64,000 nucleotides of DNA from Asterella californica (GCA_036924285.1 JAYKYS010000039.1:124001-188000); one strand, 5' to 3'; numbered from the stretch's first letter, positions 40,286 to 52,299 are shown. Notes: generated from the sequence alone by a model not told the origin. Numbers and translations: made by a program.

Positions 40286-41848
40286 ACGTTGTCGAGGACT
40301 TAACACCTTCGCTCCGAACCTAACCGCAAACCTGTCTCCATCCTCATCATCATGTCCGATTGCCCATCCAATTGCAACTGGACTTGTATCCACAGTAAGA
40401 ACCACCGATCTAGCATCCTTGTAATCAATCCTTCCCAGAACTGGAGAAGATGATAGTAAAGACTTCAGCTTCCGTACGGCATCAGTATGCTCTTCCTCCC
40501 ATCTGAACTTATGGTCCTTACACAACAATCCATACAACGGATCCGCCACATGCGCATAATGAGGAATCCAAATGTGATAGAATACACAAGCACCCAAAAA
40601 TCTTCTTACTTCTGTCAACGAGTTGCAAACCTCTTTCATCCTCCCAATTATGTCCACCTTGTCCGGATCTGGCTTCCGACCAAACGATCCACACAAATGA
40701 CCAACGATCAAAACCTCTCTAATCCCAAATGTAGACTTCGCACCTAAGAACGTAAGATGAACTTCCTCAAGTCGAGATAAGATCTTCTCACAGTCTGCGA
40801 TGTGATCGGTGATGAATCGCCGACACCCTCTCTGATCTAATGCTTCATCCTTCTCATCTTCCACACATCCTTTGATGGAGATGTCATCCAAGAACGGCAT
40901 TGTCTTTTCAGGGATGAAGTCCTTTAGAACTCGATTCATCCCATTCATCATGTGTGCTACCGAGTTGGTAGCTCCTTGTGGTAAAGTACACATCCTAACC
41001 AACCCCAAAGGTGTCCTCATTGTCGTGAAGCTTCTGCTCTCCTCCGCTAGTTGAAACTGATCATACCCTGAGTAAAAATCTCCCATTGAGTAAATTTCTC
41101 TTCTTGCAAACGCTTCAGCAAACTCATCCACAATCGGTCCCACCTCTGCATTTCTGATTGTTACTGCGTTCACCGACTGCATGTCTTGGATGAATCGTAG
41201 CGACCCATTCTTCTTAGGTACCGTAAATCATCTGCTCGAATACGGTGCAAACGACAGCTCCAATATGTTCATCCGCATCTTCTCCTTCAACAACTCCACT
41301 AGTTTAAAGTGAGCCCACGGTACTGGAATTGGTCTCATGTTCCATGGTACATGCAGTACCGTGAAGATAACCATCGGGGTAACAACGTACGGGTCTACAC
41401 ACCCAATCTCATGTGGCTCAAAAGCAAATACTTCTCCATGTCGTGAAAGCATCTCTTTGAAGCACATCCTCTCTTCTGGTAGAAGAGACCCATCAGATCC
41501 AATCTTCAGTTCTTCAAAGGTCTTCTCTCTGAACTTGTGTCCTATCATTGCAGGATCTCTCAAACTCTTCTCCTTTGAAGCTCGATCCATCTATTGGTTA
41601 GTGTCTTCTGGCAAATGACCAGCAACTGGCTTTATCTTCTTATCCACTGTCTTGTATCTTGTCTCAACTTGAACCTCCGGTGCACGGAATGATTCTATCA
41701 CCGAATAAACCTCCCTTGAATGAATCTGCACGACCTTATCCATATCCTCCCATCCAATTGACATGATCTCTCGCAAAGGATCTTCCAACCCATCCTCTTC
41801 ATAAACACCAGAAATCCATTCATCCCCTTCTAGCTCACCCAACTCTTT
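40286..41848 (-). pseudogene. Family B fragment B3 (Pol N-terminus, RT, start of RNase H)
   Basis: The minus strand reads GELEGDEWISGVYEEDGLED (41848 side), then HEIGCVDPYVVTPMVIFTV, the reverse transcriptase (YSMGDFYSGYDQFQLAEES, PFLDDISIKGC) and RNase H up to GAKVLSPRQR at about 40290. Stops include TAG near 41589 and TGA for Trp at 41226 (SSR then FTVPKK). It is cut on the left at the B2 end and on the right by D3. Confidence 0.85.
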
Positions 41849-44794
41849 TGTGGTGCCCACAAATTACAGTATTCACGAATTTTTGAAATTTTTGAGATTA
41901 AAGACTTGTTTATATAACTGAAGAAGCGTTGTTACTTAAGGTTACGTCTTCCTTAACAGGAAGATGATCTTAAGAGTTGTTTGTAATAAGAAGTTGACTT
42001 CTTCAGAAGACGACTGTCTTCGGAAGACCGTCTTCTCAGTTGCGTCTTCAGGAGATAGGAAGACGGCGGAAGATGGGAAGACGGCGGAAGACACCTGTCT
42101 TCCGGAAGACAGCGATCACGAAGGCCTGACCACGAGTTTTTGGATAAACAAGTAGGTGTACCTACTGGAGCGCACCGAATAGGTAGGTAGGTCAGGAAGA
42201 CACCAAGGACGAGAACTCCTAATCTGCGGGGAAGATGCGTGAGGAAGCACATTAGCCACCTTCCAACTTCCCGCAGCACAGTGCGCCTGAAGAAGATCGA
42301 TTGAGAGAGTGAACTTCGAGCTAGCATTGAGAGAGGAATCGAGTAAGACATCGAGGTAGTAGAGAGTACGTTGGCAGCTAGGCGAAGGGTGAAATCGGAT
42401 TGCGGGAGCACAAACAGCAGAGAGAGCGAAGGCAATTCTGTGGAGCTTCCGAGAAGTTGACAGTGGAGAGGGGCGAGTAGAAGCGAAAGAAGAATCGAGG
42501 TGTGGACCGAAATTGACAGCAGGTGCATTCGAGCGGAGTCGCATTGGAAGCTAGGACAAGAGCCAGAAGCGCGCGGAGGTCGAAGGCAACTCGGGAGCCG
42601 AAGAAGACTGTAGAGGTTCTTTCCCCTGTTCTTTCCCCTTCCCACTTCTTCTCGCCATTGCCTGGTACTCCCCGCGCTTCCTTGATTGTGTGCAGGCAGC
42701 CTGATCGATTACCCCACCCCCCATCTTTCCTATAGAGACATTGGGCGCGGAAGCGCTGCCCAATTTCTGTCAAGATATCTCCTTGCTTCTTCCCGAGCTC
42801 AATTCGAGCTTCCCTACCCCTAGTCTTCAAATTGGCGAACCCAACTATCAATTTCTCTACCCTACTACCTCTCTACCCCCGAAACTTGAAATAGAAGACG
42901 ATTCGAAAGATGGGAACATCCTCGGAAGACGCTTCTTGAACTTGACTGTCTTCAGAAGACATCTTCGGAAGACTGTCTTCGGAAGTCGACTGAACACAAT
43001 TCGTATCAAGAGTGGATTTGCTTTGCTTTTGTGTTTAGAGAGACTTGATATGAAGCCTGAGTGGTGTGGTGAGTTGTTGTGTTATTTCGAGAAGTTGGAA
43101 CTCGGGAACTAGGCCTGTGCCTCCCGGTCTTCCAAGCTTCTCAACTCCACATCTTCCTAGAGAGACTAGAAGACTGAAAGGCTGGCAAAATGAGCGAGAA
43201 GACGTGAGGGTCCATTTCGGGTCTCTTCTGTCCGACCCATAGCAGCCGTTCCTTCTTCTTCCCGAACTTAGAAGAGAGTTGTGAGAAGTATTGCTGGCAG
43301 AATCCGGAGAGAATGGTCGAGGGTCATGTCTTCCCATCATGCAGCAAACTTCTTCTGAGTGCGTATGAGAGGTGAGAAGTCAGAAGAACAGAGTGCACAT
43401 GTTTTGAGTCTGTTGTGAGGATAGACTGCGCGTAGGAAGACGAAGACAGGTGAGACCAGTGAAGGGAAGTCTGACTTCGGGAAGTCTTCCGAGAAAGACA
43501 TTGAATCGGAAGCTGTCCCAAGTGTCTTCCCAGAGACCACTGTCACCGCAGGAGCCCGCAACCATCTTCTGAACCTTTCTCATACTCTACTTCTCGCATA
43601 TCTTGTATCTTCTGATAGGAAGTAGGATGTAATGCAAGGTGGGTTGTCTTCTTGGTAATCCATGCGAGGCCTTGCTTAGATAGGATTGTTTAGATATAGC
43701 TCGGAAGACGAGAGCTATCTAGGAAGTACTGTTAGAATCTCGGAAGACGGAGTAGCTGTCTTCTGGAAGACTAGTTTCGTCTTCTGAGAGTGGAAGCTAG
43801 ACTGTGGGCACTCGGGAAGGACTGAGCCTTCAGCTCATAGTAGGTGCTTGTGGTTTAGTGCAACAGATCTTCCAGGTATGTCGATGCATCCACGAGGCTT
43901 GGTGTTACCAGCGACAGAATTGGCCGAGGCCACTCCTTTCCTCAAGGAGTTGGGTCTCGACTTCTTCCTGTGGAACTGGAACCTCGCAGATCAAGGGCTT
44001 CTGGAGGAGGTATGGGCCGCGTTACCACCGCGTAACCGTGTACCTACGAAGGCAGGAGTTGCTCGGGGAAGACCATCTTCCTGGACAAAAGACTGGTGGC
44101 GTAAGGCGTTTCACAGACCTGAGACCGAGAACCGAGGATATTGGTACGAGAAGAAGATCTTGCCTAGGATTGTGAGTTCATGGCATGTGCCTGGGAGTAC
44201 CACCTGCCTTTTCGTGGAAGACAGGCAGGGGAGGAACGGTTGGAAGATAGAATCTTACCGGGAGCCGAAGAAGCGACTTCTGACGAAGTTGTTTCTGCAT
44301 CTTTTTCCCAAGGGAAAAGCGCAGAAGACGAGGTACTTAGGAGATCAGGACGTGGAGTTCCTGGAATCAGTGTGGGATGACAGAGTGCCAATCTACTGGG
44401 GCGCGTACATCCACAACTATGTACAGACGGAGCTAGCATACTTGGGTACCCCGGCGGGAGGACATCTGACGCCCTTCTCCTGCTACTTGTATGTAGCCAT
44501 GGGGGATCTTAGGGAAGATCAGCTGGCAGTGTATGGACCAACGGAGCGACAGGAGGTGAAGGAGGAGACCTCGGAAGACGATGACCGAGAGGCAGCAGCA
44601 ACGCCCCCTCCCACTCTGATGCCACATCTGAGACCCGGCTCTCACCAGAAGACGCTTCTGGTGAGAGAAGACGAGTCTAGTGGGTCGGAAGACGCCACGC
44701 CAGTGAGGAAGATGGGTCACTGAAGTATACCGAGGACACCCATCTCCCTCATCCATTCAGGATCGGAGTCGGACTCGGAGGAAGACTTGCTACA
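41849..44794 (+). mobile_element. Family D unit, copy D3 (5' part)
   Basis: Begins TGTGGTGCCCACAAATTA like D1, inserted in B3. Highly similar to D1 23415-26310, with a 20-base insertion near 42475 and small differences. Cut at 44790-44794 by the family E sequence. Confidence 0.85.
43876..44723 (+). pseudogene. Family D protein N-terminal region (unframeshifted copy, premature stop)
   Basis: In D3 the frame is continuous from ATG 43876 (MSMHPRGLVLPATELAEATP) through KELGLDFFLWNWNLADQG, WWRKAFHRPETENRGYWYEK, GRNGWKIESYREPKKR and AYIHNYVQTELAYLG to a TGA at 44721-44723 in place of an Arg/Ser-region codon where D1 reads on (GHRSVPRTP). It is Trp-rich and globular in look. D3 supplies the N-terminus that D1 has lost by frameshift; D1 supplies the coiled coil. 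Confidence 0.65.
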
Positions 44795-47700
44795 TGCTCG
44801 AAAGTAGTAATTTAAGGATCGAACCCACAGAGATGCAAGTAAAGATCATCCAAAAGTAGTAAACACATGACAAAGGTGATTCTTTATAGTTGTCTTTTAT
44901 TCTCACGGGCAGAAATCAGTCCCGGTAGAGATCAAACTCAGGTCTATCCAACAAGACAGAGTTGATAATCCTGACAGACAAACATAACAGATACTGAACA
45001 GGTCAGGGACCTCAAGAAATAGATGAACAACAGAGAAACAGAGCTACAGACGGAAATGTCACACGAGGAAGTACTGCTGAAGTGCTACTAGGTAGCCTCT
45101 AACACCATAAACGCTAAGTATCTTCACACTAAGTTACTTTCACTACTACTGCTCTCGGAAAACTCTGGCGAAGAAGACTCTTCTTCTGCCGAAGTACCAG
45201 ACTGAACTTCTTCCTAAGTGTTCCACCAAAGAACAACTTCTTCCGAACTCAACTTCGCTCAAGAACGTCTTCGTAGGAAACTAACTCCGCAGATGCTGGT
45301 CTATTCTCAGTCTTCGCCGTAAACGTTCTACTCTGATTTCAAATGTCAACAGCAAATTCTTCGGCACCCAGACTAATTCCTACCACAGCAAACTACGATA
45401 CTTCGTAGGTAAATCCTTCGTAGAAGACAAAACACAATGGCTCCGTAAACTCAGGAAATAGAAAACTCAAAAAATGATAAAACACATAGAGGTCCTGAAT
45501 ACAAACAACACAACGCTTATATACAGATTTTTCCGAAGATGACGGATCTTCTTCCTAAGAAGTCGGGCGTACTTCTGGACCGTCTGATGAAGGTCCTATG
45601 TCCGAAACGACACCAGGAACGACACCGCTTTCTACCGCTAACTCTCTACCTATCTCGCAAACTGAGAACTCTACGGTTGCTCTAACCTCCCTAAGCTCTC
45701 TAACTACTCGCTGTCCTAACCTAGCTACCCGGTTCCTAGCTGAAGTACCCTCCGCATCTGCAGCTAAGAACTCCTCTCTAACCTGGCGAAGAAATCCCAC
45801 TTCTTCGGTGTCCAGCTCAACGGCGAAGTAGTTCTTCAGCACCGGCTCGACCTTACTCCGAAGTTGAGCGCTTAGCTCCTCGGCTTTGACGGTGCGCCGC
45901 TTCAGATCCTCGATTTCCTGCGTCATCTCCGCGACGACATCCAGGTTCCTGTCCCGCTGAAGTCGTACCTCGTCCAACTCCTTCTTCGTCAGGGAAAGAA
46001 CTTTCTCGTGCTCTCTCTCTCGATCCAACTTCTGCTGAAGAAGTCCTTCTTTCTCAGATGTCACACTCTTCAGTTCATCGGTCCTCGTCTGCGTCTCCTT
46101 CTGGACCATGCGAAGTGCAGCTCTCAGATTCTCCTTCTCTTCCTTCCAGTTACCTCGGCCGAAGTGCATCGTATGCACTAACTCTGCCAGGTTCAGCTTC
46201 CTACCGACGACTTCCTCGTAAGTCCCGCGGTTCGCTTCCAAGCTGTACAGTAACGGTACAACTACATCTTTGAGGTAATCCGCCGAAGAAGCTAATCGTT
46301 CGATCTCACCAACTGTCGATGGAGAAACAGCACTCTTCGGTGTAGTGACAACGTCCTTCTCCATGTGAGGAGTGCTCCCTTCCTCGGCTTCCTCTTCAAC
46401 TGCTTCATCGTCGGTCCGGACCGTCTTTGTCATCTTCATCTTCTTCCGAGACTTCTGCACAGACCTCGGCGTCTCTTTCAGAGGTTTCTTCCTTCCACTT
46501 CTGCGAATCGGAGGAGATACCTCAACTACATCTTCGTCTTCGGCCGGAGTAACTGCTTCGGGCGTCTTCTCTGCAGCTGGTGTTGAAGTCGATGCCTCCT
46601 GTCTCGGCGTAGTGTTAGCCGCTGCTTCGGTCGCTGCTTCGGTCGCTACTTCCTCGGTCTCGATTTCATCGAAGAACTTCTCAAGTTGCGCGTCCCGAGC
46701 TGGAGTCTGCACTACTTGAAATTCTTCATCCTCGGCAGCTGCGGTAAAGCCTAACTTCGTCTGTTGTGCCTCAGATAGCAACCCCATCTCCATATAGAAC
46801 ACCGATACAAAGGGTCCTATGTACGCCAAGTCATTCGCGTTCCAAAGCTTCAGCACATGTCGGTGGATGATCCTCGCCCAATGTGCTCTTCGTCTGGCGA
46901 AGAGCTGCTCGATGAAGTTGATTTGCCAGTTCGACATGTATGTCGTTCTTCGTGGCCTGAAGATCGTCATAATCGCATCGGCTACTTCTCTCTTCTTCGG
47001 ATCGCAGTAATCGCTTGTCCGGTAGCCGTTCCTCCCTAGAGGTAATTCCTTGAACAGATTCGGGAAGTTCTTCACTGCTTCGGGCGAAGCAGCGGCAGCT
47101 ATGGTGTCAAAAAGAAGATCACCTTCCCGACCCGCATCGTCGATTCCCAAGACACTGATCTAGTAAGCTTCGGTCCAGTTACAGGGTCACCCATAGTGAT
47201 CATCGGCCAGATGTTGCTTGCAAATCTTCAACTCATGCACCAATTTGGAGGAAACCATCCCCCACCAAGGAAGCAAGAGGAACGATAATCCCATTTCCTC
47301 GAGGTCCTTGTCATAACGGCGAAGAGCTAGTCGATTAACTTCAAAGGATCGGAGCCTCGGCGCCTTAGTCGTCTGCATCCCGCGCATCCCTAGGATCACT
47401 GCAACGATCTTCGCTACAAACGGATTCTTCGCTGCAATCCTTTCCTCGCCCGTAACTGATGTACTTCTGCGCAAATTGGCTTCCTCGCCGATCACTCACG
47501 AATTGGCTTCCTCGCCCGTAACTGATGTACTTCTGCGCTCGGTAAATGCGGCTCGCTGCGCCCTGCTATCGCTCGCTCTGGGAATAGTAAAACAGTAAAG
47601 TAAACAACTTGTTACCTTGCTTATATCCCGCGATAGGCTTTCCTGCACGTGCCGAAGTTAGGGTTTTCCTCTTGACGACTGACATTCTTCAGTCGGCTGT

Positions 47701-47953
47701 AACTTCGTCGTTCGGTCTCCGATTGCCTCGCACAACATATCGTTAGAAAGCTCTTCACCCGGGGAATTCATCTATGAGGAAATCATCTTTCAGTGTCTCC
47801 ATGGATTTGATAAATTCCTCCAGAACTGAGGTTCTTCACTAAACTTCTAATTAACACTATTCTACTCATATCGTTTATCTTCTATCATCTATTCTTCTTA
47901 TTTACTTTACAACGAATCAATTAATTAACAAAACGAAAAACCAAGGCTTCACA
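44795..47953 (-). repeat. 3' LTR of family E, about 3.2 kb, containing an ORF
   Basis: The minus strand starts TGTGAAGCCTTGG right after the polypurine tract and ends CTCTGTGGGTTCGATCC ... TTTCGAGCA, a typical plant Tat/Athila-like LTR end. A TATATAAG (near 45515, minus strand) lies after the ORF, so the ORF falls in U3. A 66-bp-offset direct repeat (TCCTCGCCCGTAACTGATGT at 47443 and 47509) is present in the 5' part. Confidence 0.65.
45555..47495 (-). pseudogene. LTR-encoded coiled-coil protein of family E, two nonsense codons
   Basis: One minus-strand frame runs 47495 to 45555. It is broken only by a TGA at 47187-47189 and a TAG about 24 bases on; the remaining 531 codons are open. N-terminal piece: DKDLEEMGLSFLLLPWWG, similar to KELGLDFFLWNWN in D3. 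After the stops: GRNGYRTSDYCDPKKR, HWARIIHRHVLKLWNANDLAYIG, FYMEMGLLSEAQQ, all with counterparts in D. Then an acidic linker with a basic patch (RKKPLKETPRSVQKSRKKMK) and a coiled coil of about 180 residues. Same architecture as D; function unknown. Confidence 0.75.
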
Positions 47954-47972
47954 TACTCCCCCTCTCAATTGT
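47954..47972 (-). promoter_or_regulatory. Polypurine tract of family E
   Basis: The minus strand reads AATTGAGAGGGGGAGTA just before the LTR TGTGAAG, 20 to 40 bases after the integrase stop. Confidence 0.75.
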
Positions 47973-47991
47973 GAAGCGACCCCGCGAACAC

Positions 47992-49005
47992 TTAAGAGTA
48001 GTATCTCTTGATTCTCCACCCATTGACTCGGGTGGCTAACAATGTTCCATCGAGTTCTTCCAACTGAACCGAACCATTACTATAACGACGCGTTACTTTG
48101 TAAGGACCCATCCAACGTAAGTGTAACTTCCCTGGAAATTTGGTGTACCTACTGTCATACAGCAGTACTAAATCACCATCCTTGATGTCCACCTTGCGGA
48201 TCTTCTTATCGTGCTTCTCTTTCCGCTTCATTTGAATGATCTCCGTTAGTCGTTTAGACTCTTCACGGTCTTCCTCGAGTGTGATCAGACTCTTGAGTCG
48301 TAACAGTTGGCTCTCCTCCACTGATAATCTATCTTCAGACAGGATTCTGTAAGTAGGCACATCAAATTCAACTCGCATAATCGGTGTCATGCCATATGTT
48401 AGGAAAAAGGGTGTTTGTCGAGTCGTGATCTTCTCTGCATTCCGAAATGCCCATAAGACAGCCGGTAACTTTGTATCCCAATCATATGCATGATTCACTG
48501 TCACCTTGTTCAGAATCTTGCATAACACTCCGTTAGACTTCTCCGTCAATCCATTAGCTTTTGGATTGTACGGTGTTGTCTTCCGGTGTTTTATACCAAA
48601 GTAATCTGTCAGTTCTTCTATCATCTTGTTCAAAAAATGTGTGCCTCGGTCACTCACCAACTCCAGTGGGCATCCATATCGAGTAATGATCTGTGTGTAC
48701 AGAAACTCAGCCACAGTGGCTGCGTCATCTTTCTTGGTAGCTGCTGCTTCAACCATCTTCGTTGCATAATCAGTAGCTATCAGAATGTACCTTCTTCTAG
48801 TGCGGCGTGTTGTAGGTTGTATAGGTCCTACAAAATCAATCCCCCACTTCTCGAATGGTGCTAATGGAAGTATCGGATGTAACGGCCACTGAGTGGTTGG
48901 CGTAGGCTTACCCACTCGTTGACAGTTATCACACTTCTTGATGATCTCCTGAACATCTTTGTACATCGTTGGCCACCAGTATCCAGCTGAAAGGATCTTC
49001 TTCAC
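47992..49005 (-). CDS. Family E integrase (337 aa, N-terminally truncated)
   Basis: Open from 49005 to a stop at 47992. It keeps the second half of the zinc domain (KKCDNCQR), the catalytic acids D (WGIDFVGPI), D (LVSDRGTHFLN) and E (NGLTEKSNGV), and the C-terminal DLVLLYDSRYTKFPGK ... RWMGPYKVTRRYSNG module. No stop or frameshift. The histidine half of the zinc domain and all upstream pol are lost at 49009. The first Met is internal to an older frame, not a real start. Confidence 0.88.
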   Translation of the reverse strand: MKKILSAGYWWPTMYKDVQEIIKKCDNCQRVGKPTPTTQWPLHPILPLAPFEKWGIDFVGPIQPTTRRTRRRYILIATDYATKMVEAAATKKDDAATVAEFLYTQIITRYGCPLELVSDRGTHFLNKMIEELTDYFGIKHRKTTPYNPKANGLTEKSNGVLCKILNKVTVNHAYDWDTKLPAVLWAFRNAEKITTRQTPFFLTYGMTPIMRVEFDVPTYRILSEDRLSVEESQLLRLKSLITLEEDREESKRLTEIIQMKRKEKHDKKIRKVDIKDGDLVLLYDSRYTKFPGKLHLRWMGPYKVTRRYSNGSVQLEELDGTLLATRVNGWRIKRYYS

Positions 49006-49008
49006 ATA

Positions 49009-49879
49009 ACTTTATTTTAATATTAAAAAGTGGACATATATCTCCTCCTTCTTAACATGGAAGAAGTGGATATACATGCTCCTAGAAAAGCAAAATGTAA
49101 CCGTTTCTTAAGTAGAACAATGGTCTCCTTTTTCTTCTTTATTACTTTCACTAATAAACAATTCTGTTTCCTCCTTCCTGTCCTCGCTTCAGTTTGCTGT
49201 ATCGTTAAATTTTCTACAGATTCACTCTCTAAAATGAAATCGTCCAATACTTCAAACAATATATATCCAAAGTGCACTTCTGGCCGAACGGAGGAAAAAT
49301 GAAAGTGAAAAATCTAAAACTTCCATTGGATTGTACCGTTTGAGAAAATCAGTTTTTTGAAGGTTTAATTTATCACTTTATATTCATAATTATATTCACT
49401 AAAAGATTATTAGTTTAATAAGAAATATTTAAACGAAATATTTAAAATATAAGATATCATAATAAACATAAAAGTGAAGCAAACGGTTTAATTTATTATT
49501 CTAAAAATAGCATAGAAGGAATAGCAAAAATATTCACCTTAAGTTGTAACAATTAATTAATAGGGTTAGTTTAATTTATTCCCTATGAATAGCACAGGAA
49601 AAAATCAAACTTAATTAATATCGGGAGGAGGAGGAAACCATAACGAGAAATTAAAGACCTCTCAGTTCTTGGAGGTTGGGCGCATTATTCTGGTTCGAGT
49701 CTGCTTGGTGCTCGGAACTCATAGCGAGGATATAGATCCATGCGGTTAAAGACCAAAAAAGGTATACCTCCAGCTTCGGATGTGAGCGCTGATTCATGTT
49801 TTAATATGCTGAAAATAGTTCATATTTTCCGCGTATAATTTCAAACATTAGATACTCTAGGACAAAATTCCTGGTGAAT
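49009..49879 (+). other. AT-rich stretch without genes
   Basis: About 870 bases between family E and the tandem array. Short ORFs on opposite strands at 49023-49302 show no recognisable product. Nothing else seen. Confidence 0.5.
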
Positions 49880-51285
49880 CTTTAAGTATCTCAGATCGAG
49901 CTGAGCTCTTGTCAGTAAGATATATGTAGCATATACATCATATTGATCTAATTTCATCTCGTTCTGAGATGATCAAAAAACCGCAAACGCAGAGGGAGAG
50001 ACCTTTGAGAGCATTTTGTAAAAGAAGACGACTTCTCAAGTATCTCAGAACAACACGAAATTCTGTCAGTATGATATACATAGCATATACATCATATTCT
50101 CAAAATTTCAGCTCACTCTGACATGGTTGGAAAAACCGCAAACGCTACCGACAACCCATTTGGGGTACCTTTGAGAGCATTCTGTAAAAGAAGACGATTT
50201 GTCAAGTATCTCAGAACAACACGGAATTCTGTCAGTATGATCTACATAGCATATACATCATATTCTCAAAATTTCAGCTCATTCTGACATGGTTGAAAAA
50301 ACCGCAAACGCTAAGGACAACCCATTTGGGGTACCTTTGAGAGCATTTTGTTGAAGAAGACGACTTCTCAAGTATCTCAGAACGACATGAAATTCTGTCA
50401 CTATGATATACATAGCATATACATAGCATATACATCATATTCTCAAAATTTCAGCTCACTCTGACATGATTGGAAAAATCGCAAACGCTACAGACAACCC
50501 ATTTGGGGTACCTTTGAGAGCATTCTGTAAAAGAAGACGATTTGTCAAGTATCTCAGAACAACACGAAATTCTGTCAGTATGATCTACATAGCATATATA
50601 TCATATTCTCAAAATTTCAGCTCATTCTGACATGGTTGGAAAAACCGCAAACGCTACAGACAACCCATTTGGGGTACCTTTGAGAGCATTCTGTAAAAGA
50701 AGACGATTTGTCAAGTATCTCAGAACAACACGAAATTCTGTTAGTATGATATACATAGCATATAAATCATATTCTCAAAATTTCAGCTCACTCTGACATG
50801 GTTGAAAAAACCGCAAACGCTAAGGACAACCCATTTGGGGTACCTTTGAGAGCATTTTGTTAAAGAAGACGACTTCTCAAGTATCTCAGAACGACACGAA
50901 ATTCTCTCACTATGATATACATAGCATATACATCATATTCTCAAAATTTCAGCTCACTCTGACATGGTTGAAAAAGTCGTAAACGCTACAGACAACCCAT
51001 TTGGGGTACACCTTTGAGAGCATTCTGTAAAAGAAGACGATTTGTCAAGTATCTCAGAACAACACGAAATTCTGTCAGTATGATCTACATAGCATATACA
51101 TCATATTCTCAAAATTTCAGCTCATTCTGACATGGTTGAAAAAACCACAAACGCTAAGGACAACCCATTTGGGGTACCTTTGAGAGCATTTTGTTAAAGA
51201 AGACGACTTCTCAAGTATCTCAGAACGACACGAAATTCTATCAGTATGATATACATAGCATGTACATCATATTCTCAAAATTTCA
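49880..51285 (+). repeat. Tandem array, 166-bp unit, about 8.5 copies
   Basis: The phrase TTGGGGTACCTTTGAGAGCA recurs from 50160 with spacings of 166, 177, 166, 166, 166 and 168. Two unit types are distinguished by GAAGACGACTTCTC and GAAGACGATTTGTC. The first, diverged unit begins near 49880. An 11-bp CATAGCATATA duplication explains the 177 spacing. No ORF spans it. Confidence 0.9.
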
Positions 51286-51714
51286 GTCTGATCCTCTGCA
51301 AAAACAAGTACATCTTGATTTGTTCGACCGATAGCAACATGTGGGTGAGGTTTGTCATGATGGTGGGTGCAGAATTGATTTTGTTCATCCAGAGCACCAC
51401 AAGCAATCCAATTGCGCCTTGAACGCTATGCCGGACCCAACTGCATATTTTACGATGTAGTGCAACCAAGTGCATCCTAGCAGGTTACTTTTCAGGAACA
51501 ACTGGAATGATGTTGGATTCTACTTCGAGATCTTGTTGGTACATCTCCCATCCATCCATCCAAAAAATAACAGAACAAAATCATCTCCAATTACCGACAT
51601 AATAGTCGTAAAAGGAGTACAACCTATGATCTAACGGAATATTTAGTTGTGTCAAGGTCCCTTCCTTCCTGTCTCTAGAGTGACTGCAATCTTTAGTCGT
51701 GTAGCATATATCAG
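51286..51714 (+). other. Unassigned sequence after the array
   Basis: About 430 bases, no gene or repeat recognised. Confidence 0.4.
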
Positions 51715-52197
51715 AGGTTTTTGTTTAAACAGCACCCGCAGACAATAGTACAGCTTGAGCGACACCACAGTCATATTATTTAGTTCAATATCACCCGATA
51801 AAGTTAACAAGTCGAGTACTTGTGGCGAGTTGGAATAAAATAAAGTCTCTAATGGATCAGCGGACAGACCAGATCTGGGACCACGTAATCCACAACCCGC
51901 CCTCCGGGTGGGTGGATTGGGGTAGTGGAGGGGGTAAGGATGGTCTCCCTTACAAAGGGTGGGGTCTGGCTGGTCCCGCGGATGGTCCAGAGAAGCACAA
52001 CCCGAGCCAGCGTGGTCTCCACAACCACAACCCATCCGACCGTGGTTGCCTCTGTACGTACCAGGTTGCCAGCGGTACTAACTAGGTTGGAGGCGTGCCA
52101 AGGCGGGCTCATGGTACACGGGTAAAGAAGTTTCGGGAGAAAACAGTAACTTCCCTACACTTAGGTAGCCCAAAAATTTTGATCTCATGGAGGTACA

Positions 52198-52299
52198 AAG
52201 TGAATAACAAAGAGAGTATTGAGAAGTTAGCGAATGTATAAGGGTGTGTAGGGTTATATACATTCGTTAACTTCTCAATACTCTCTTTGTTATTCACTT
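52198..52299 (+). repeat. 43-bp near-perfect hairpin
   Basis: 52198-52240 pairs with 52257-52299 across a 16-nt loop. All positions pair except one, which is a G/T (a wobble in plus-strand RNA). The phrase AAGGGTGTGTAGGG occurs in the loop and again at 52313. Confidence 0.85.

Larger units (their letters stand above)
44795..49008 (-). mobile_element. Family E LTR retrotransposon, 3' part (Ty3/Gypsy)
   Basis: The minus strand carries an integrase (49005 to 47992), a polypurine tract and a 3' LTR (47953 to about 44795). Upstream parts are missing: at 49009 the sequence turns into AT-rich DNA. It lies inside D3. The exact LTR end is unsure by a few bases (plus strand GCTACATGCTCG), and no target duplication can be tested. 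Confidence 0.8.

Noticed and set aside
41953..42851. Minus-strand ORFs in D3 (and 23519-24388 in D1)
   Set aside because: Low-complexity Ser/Leu/Pro text; the frames differ between the two copies by indels, so no selection is visible.
49880..51285. Regular repeats as a CRISPR array
   Set aside because: The whole 166-bp unit repeats, with no unique spacers between short repeats; this is a tandem satellite.
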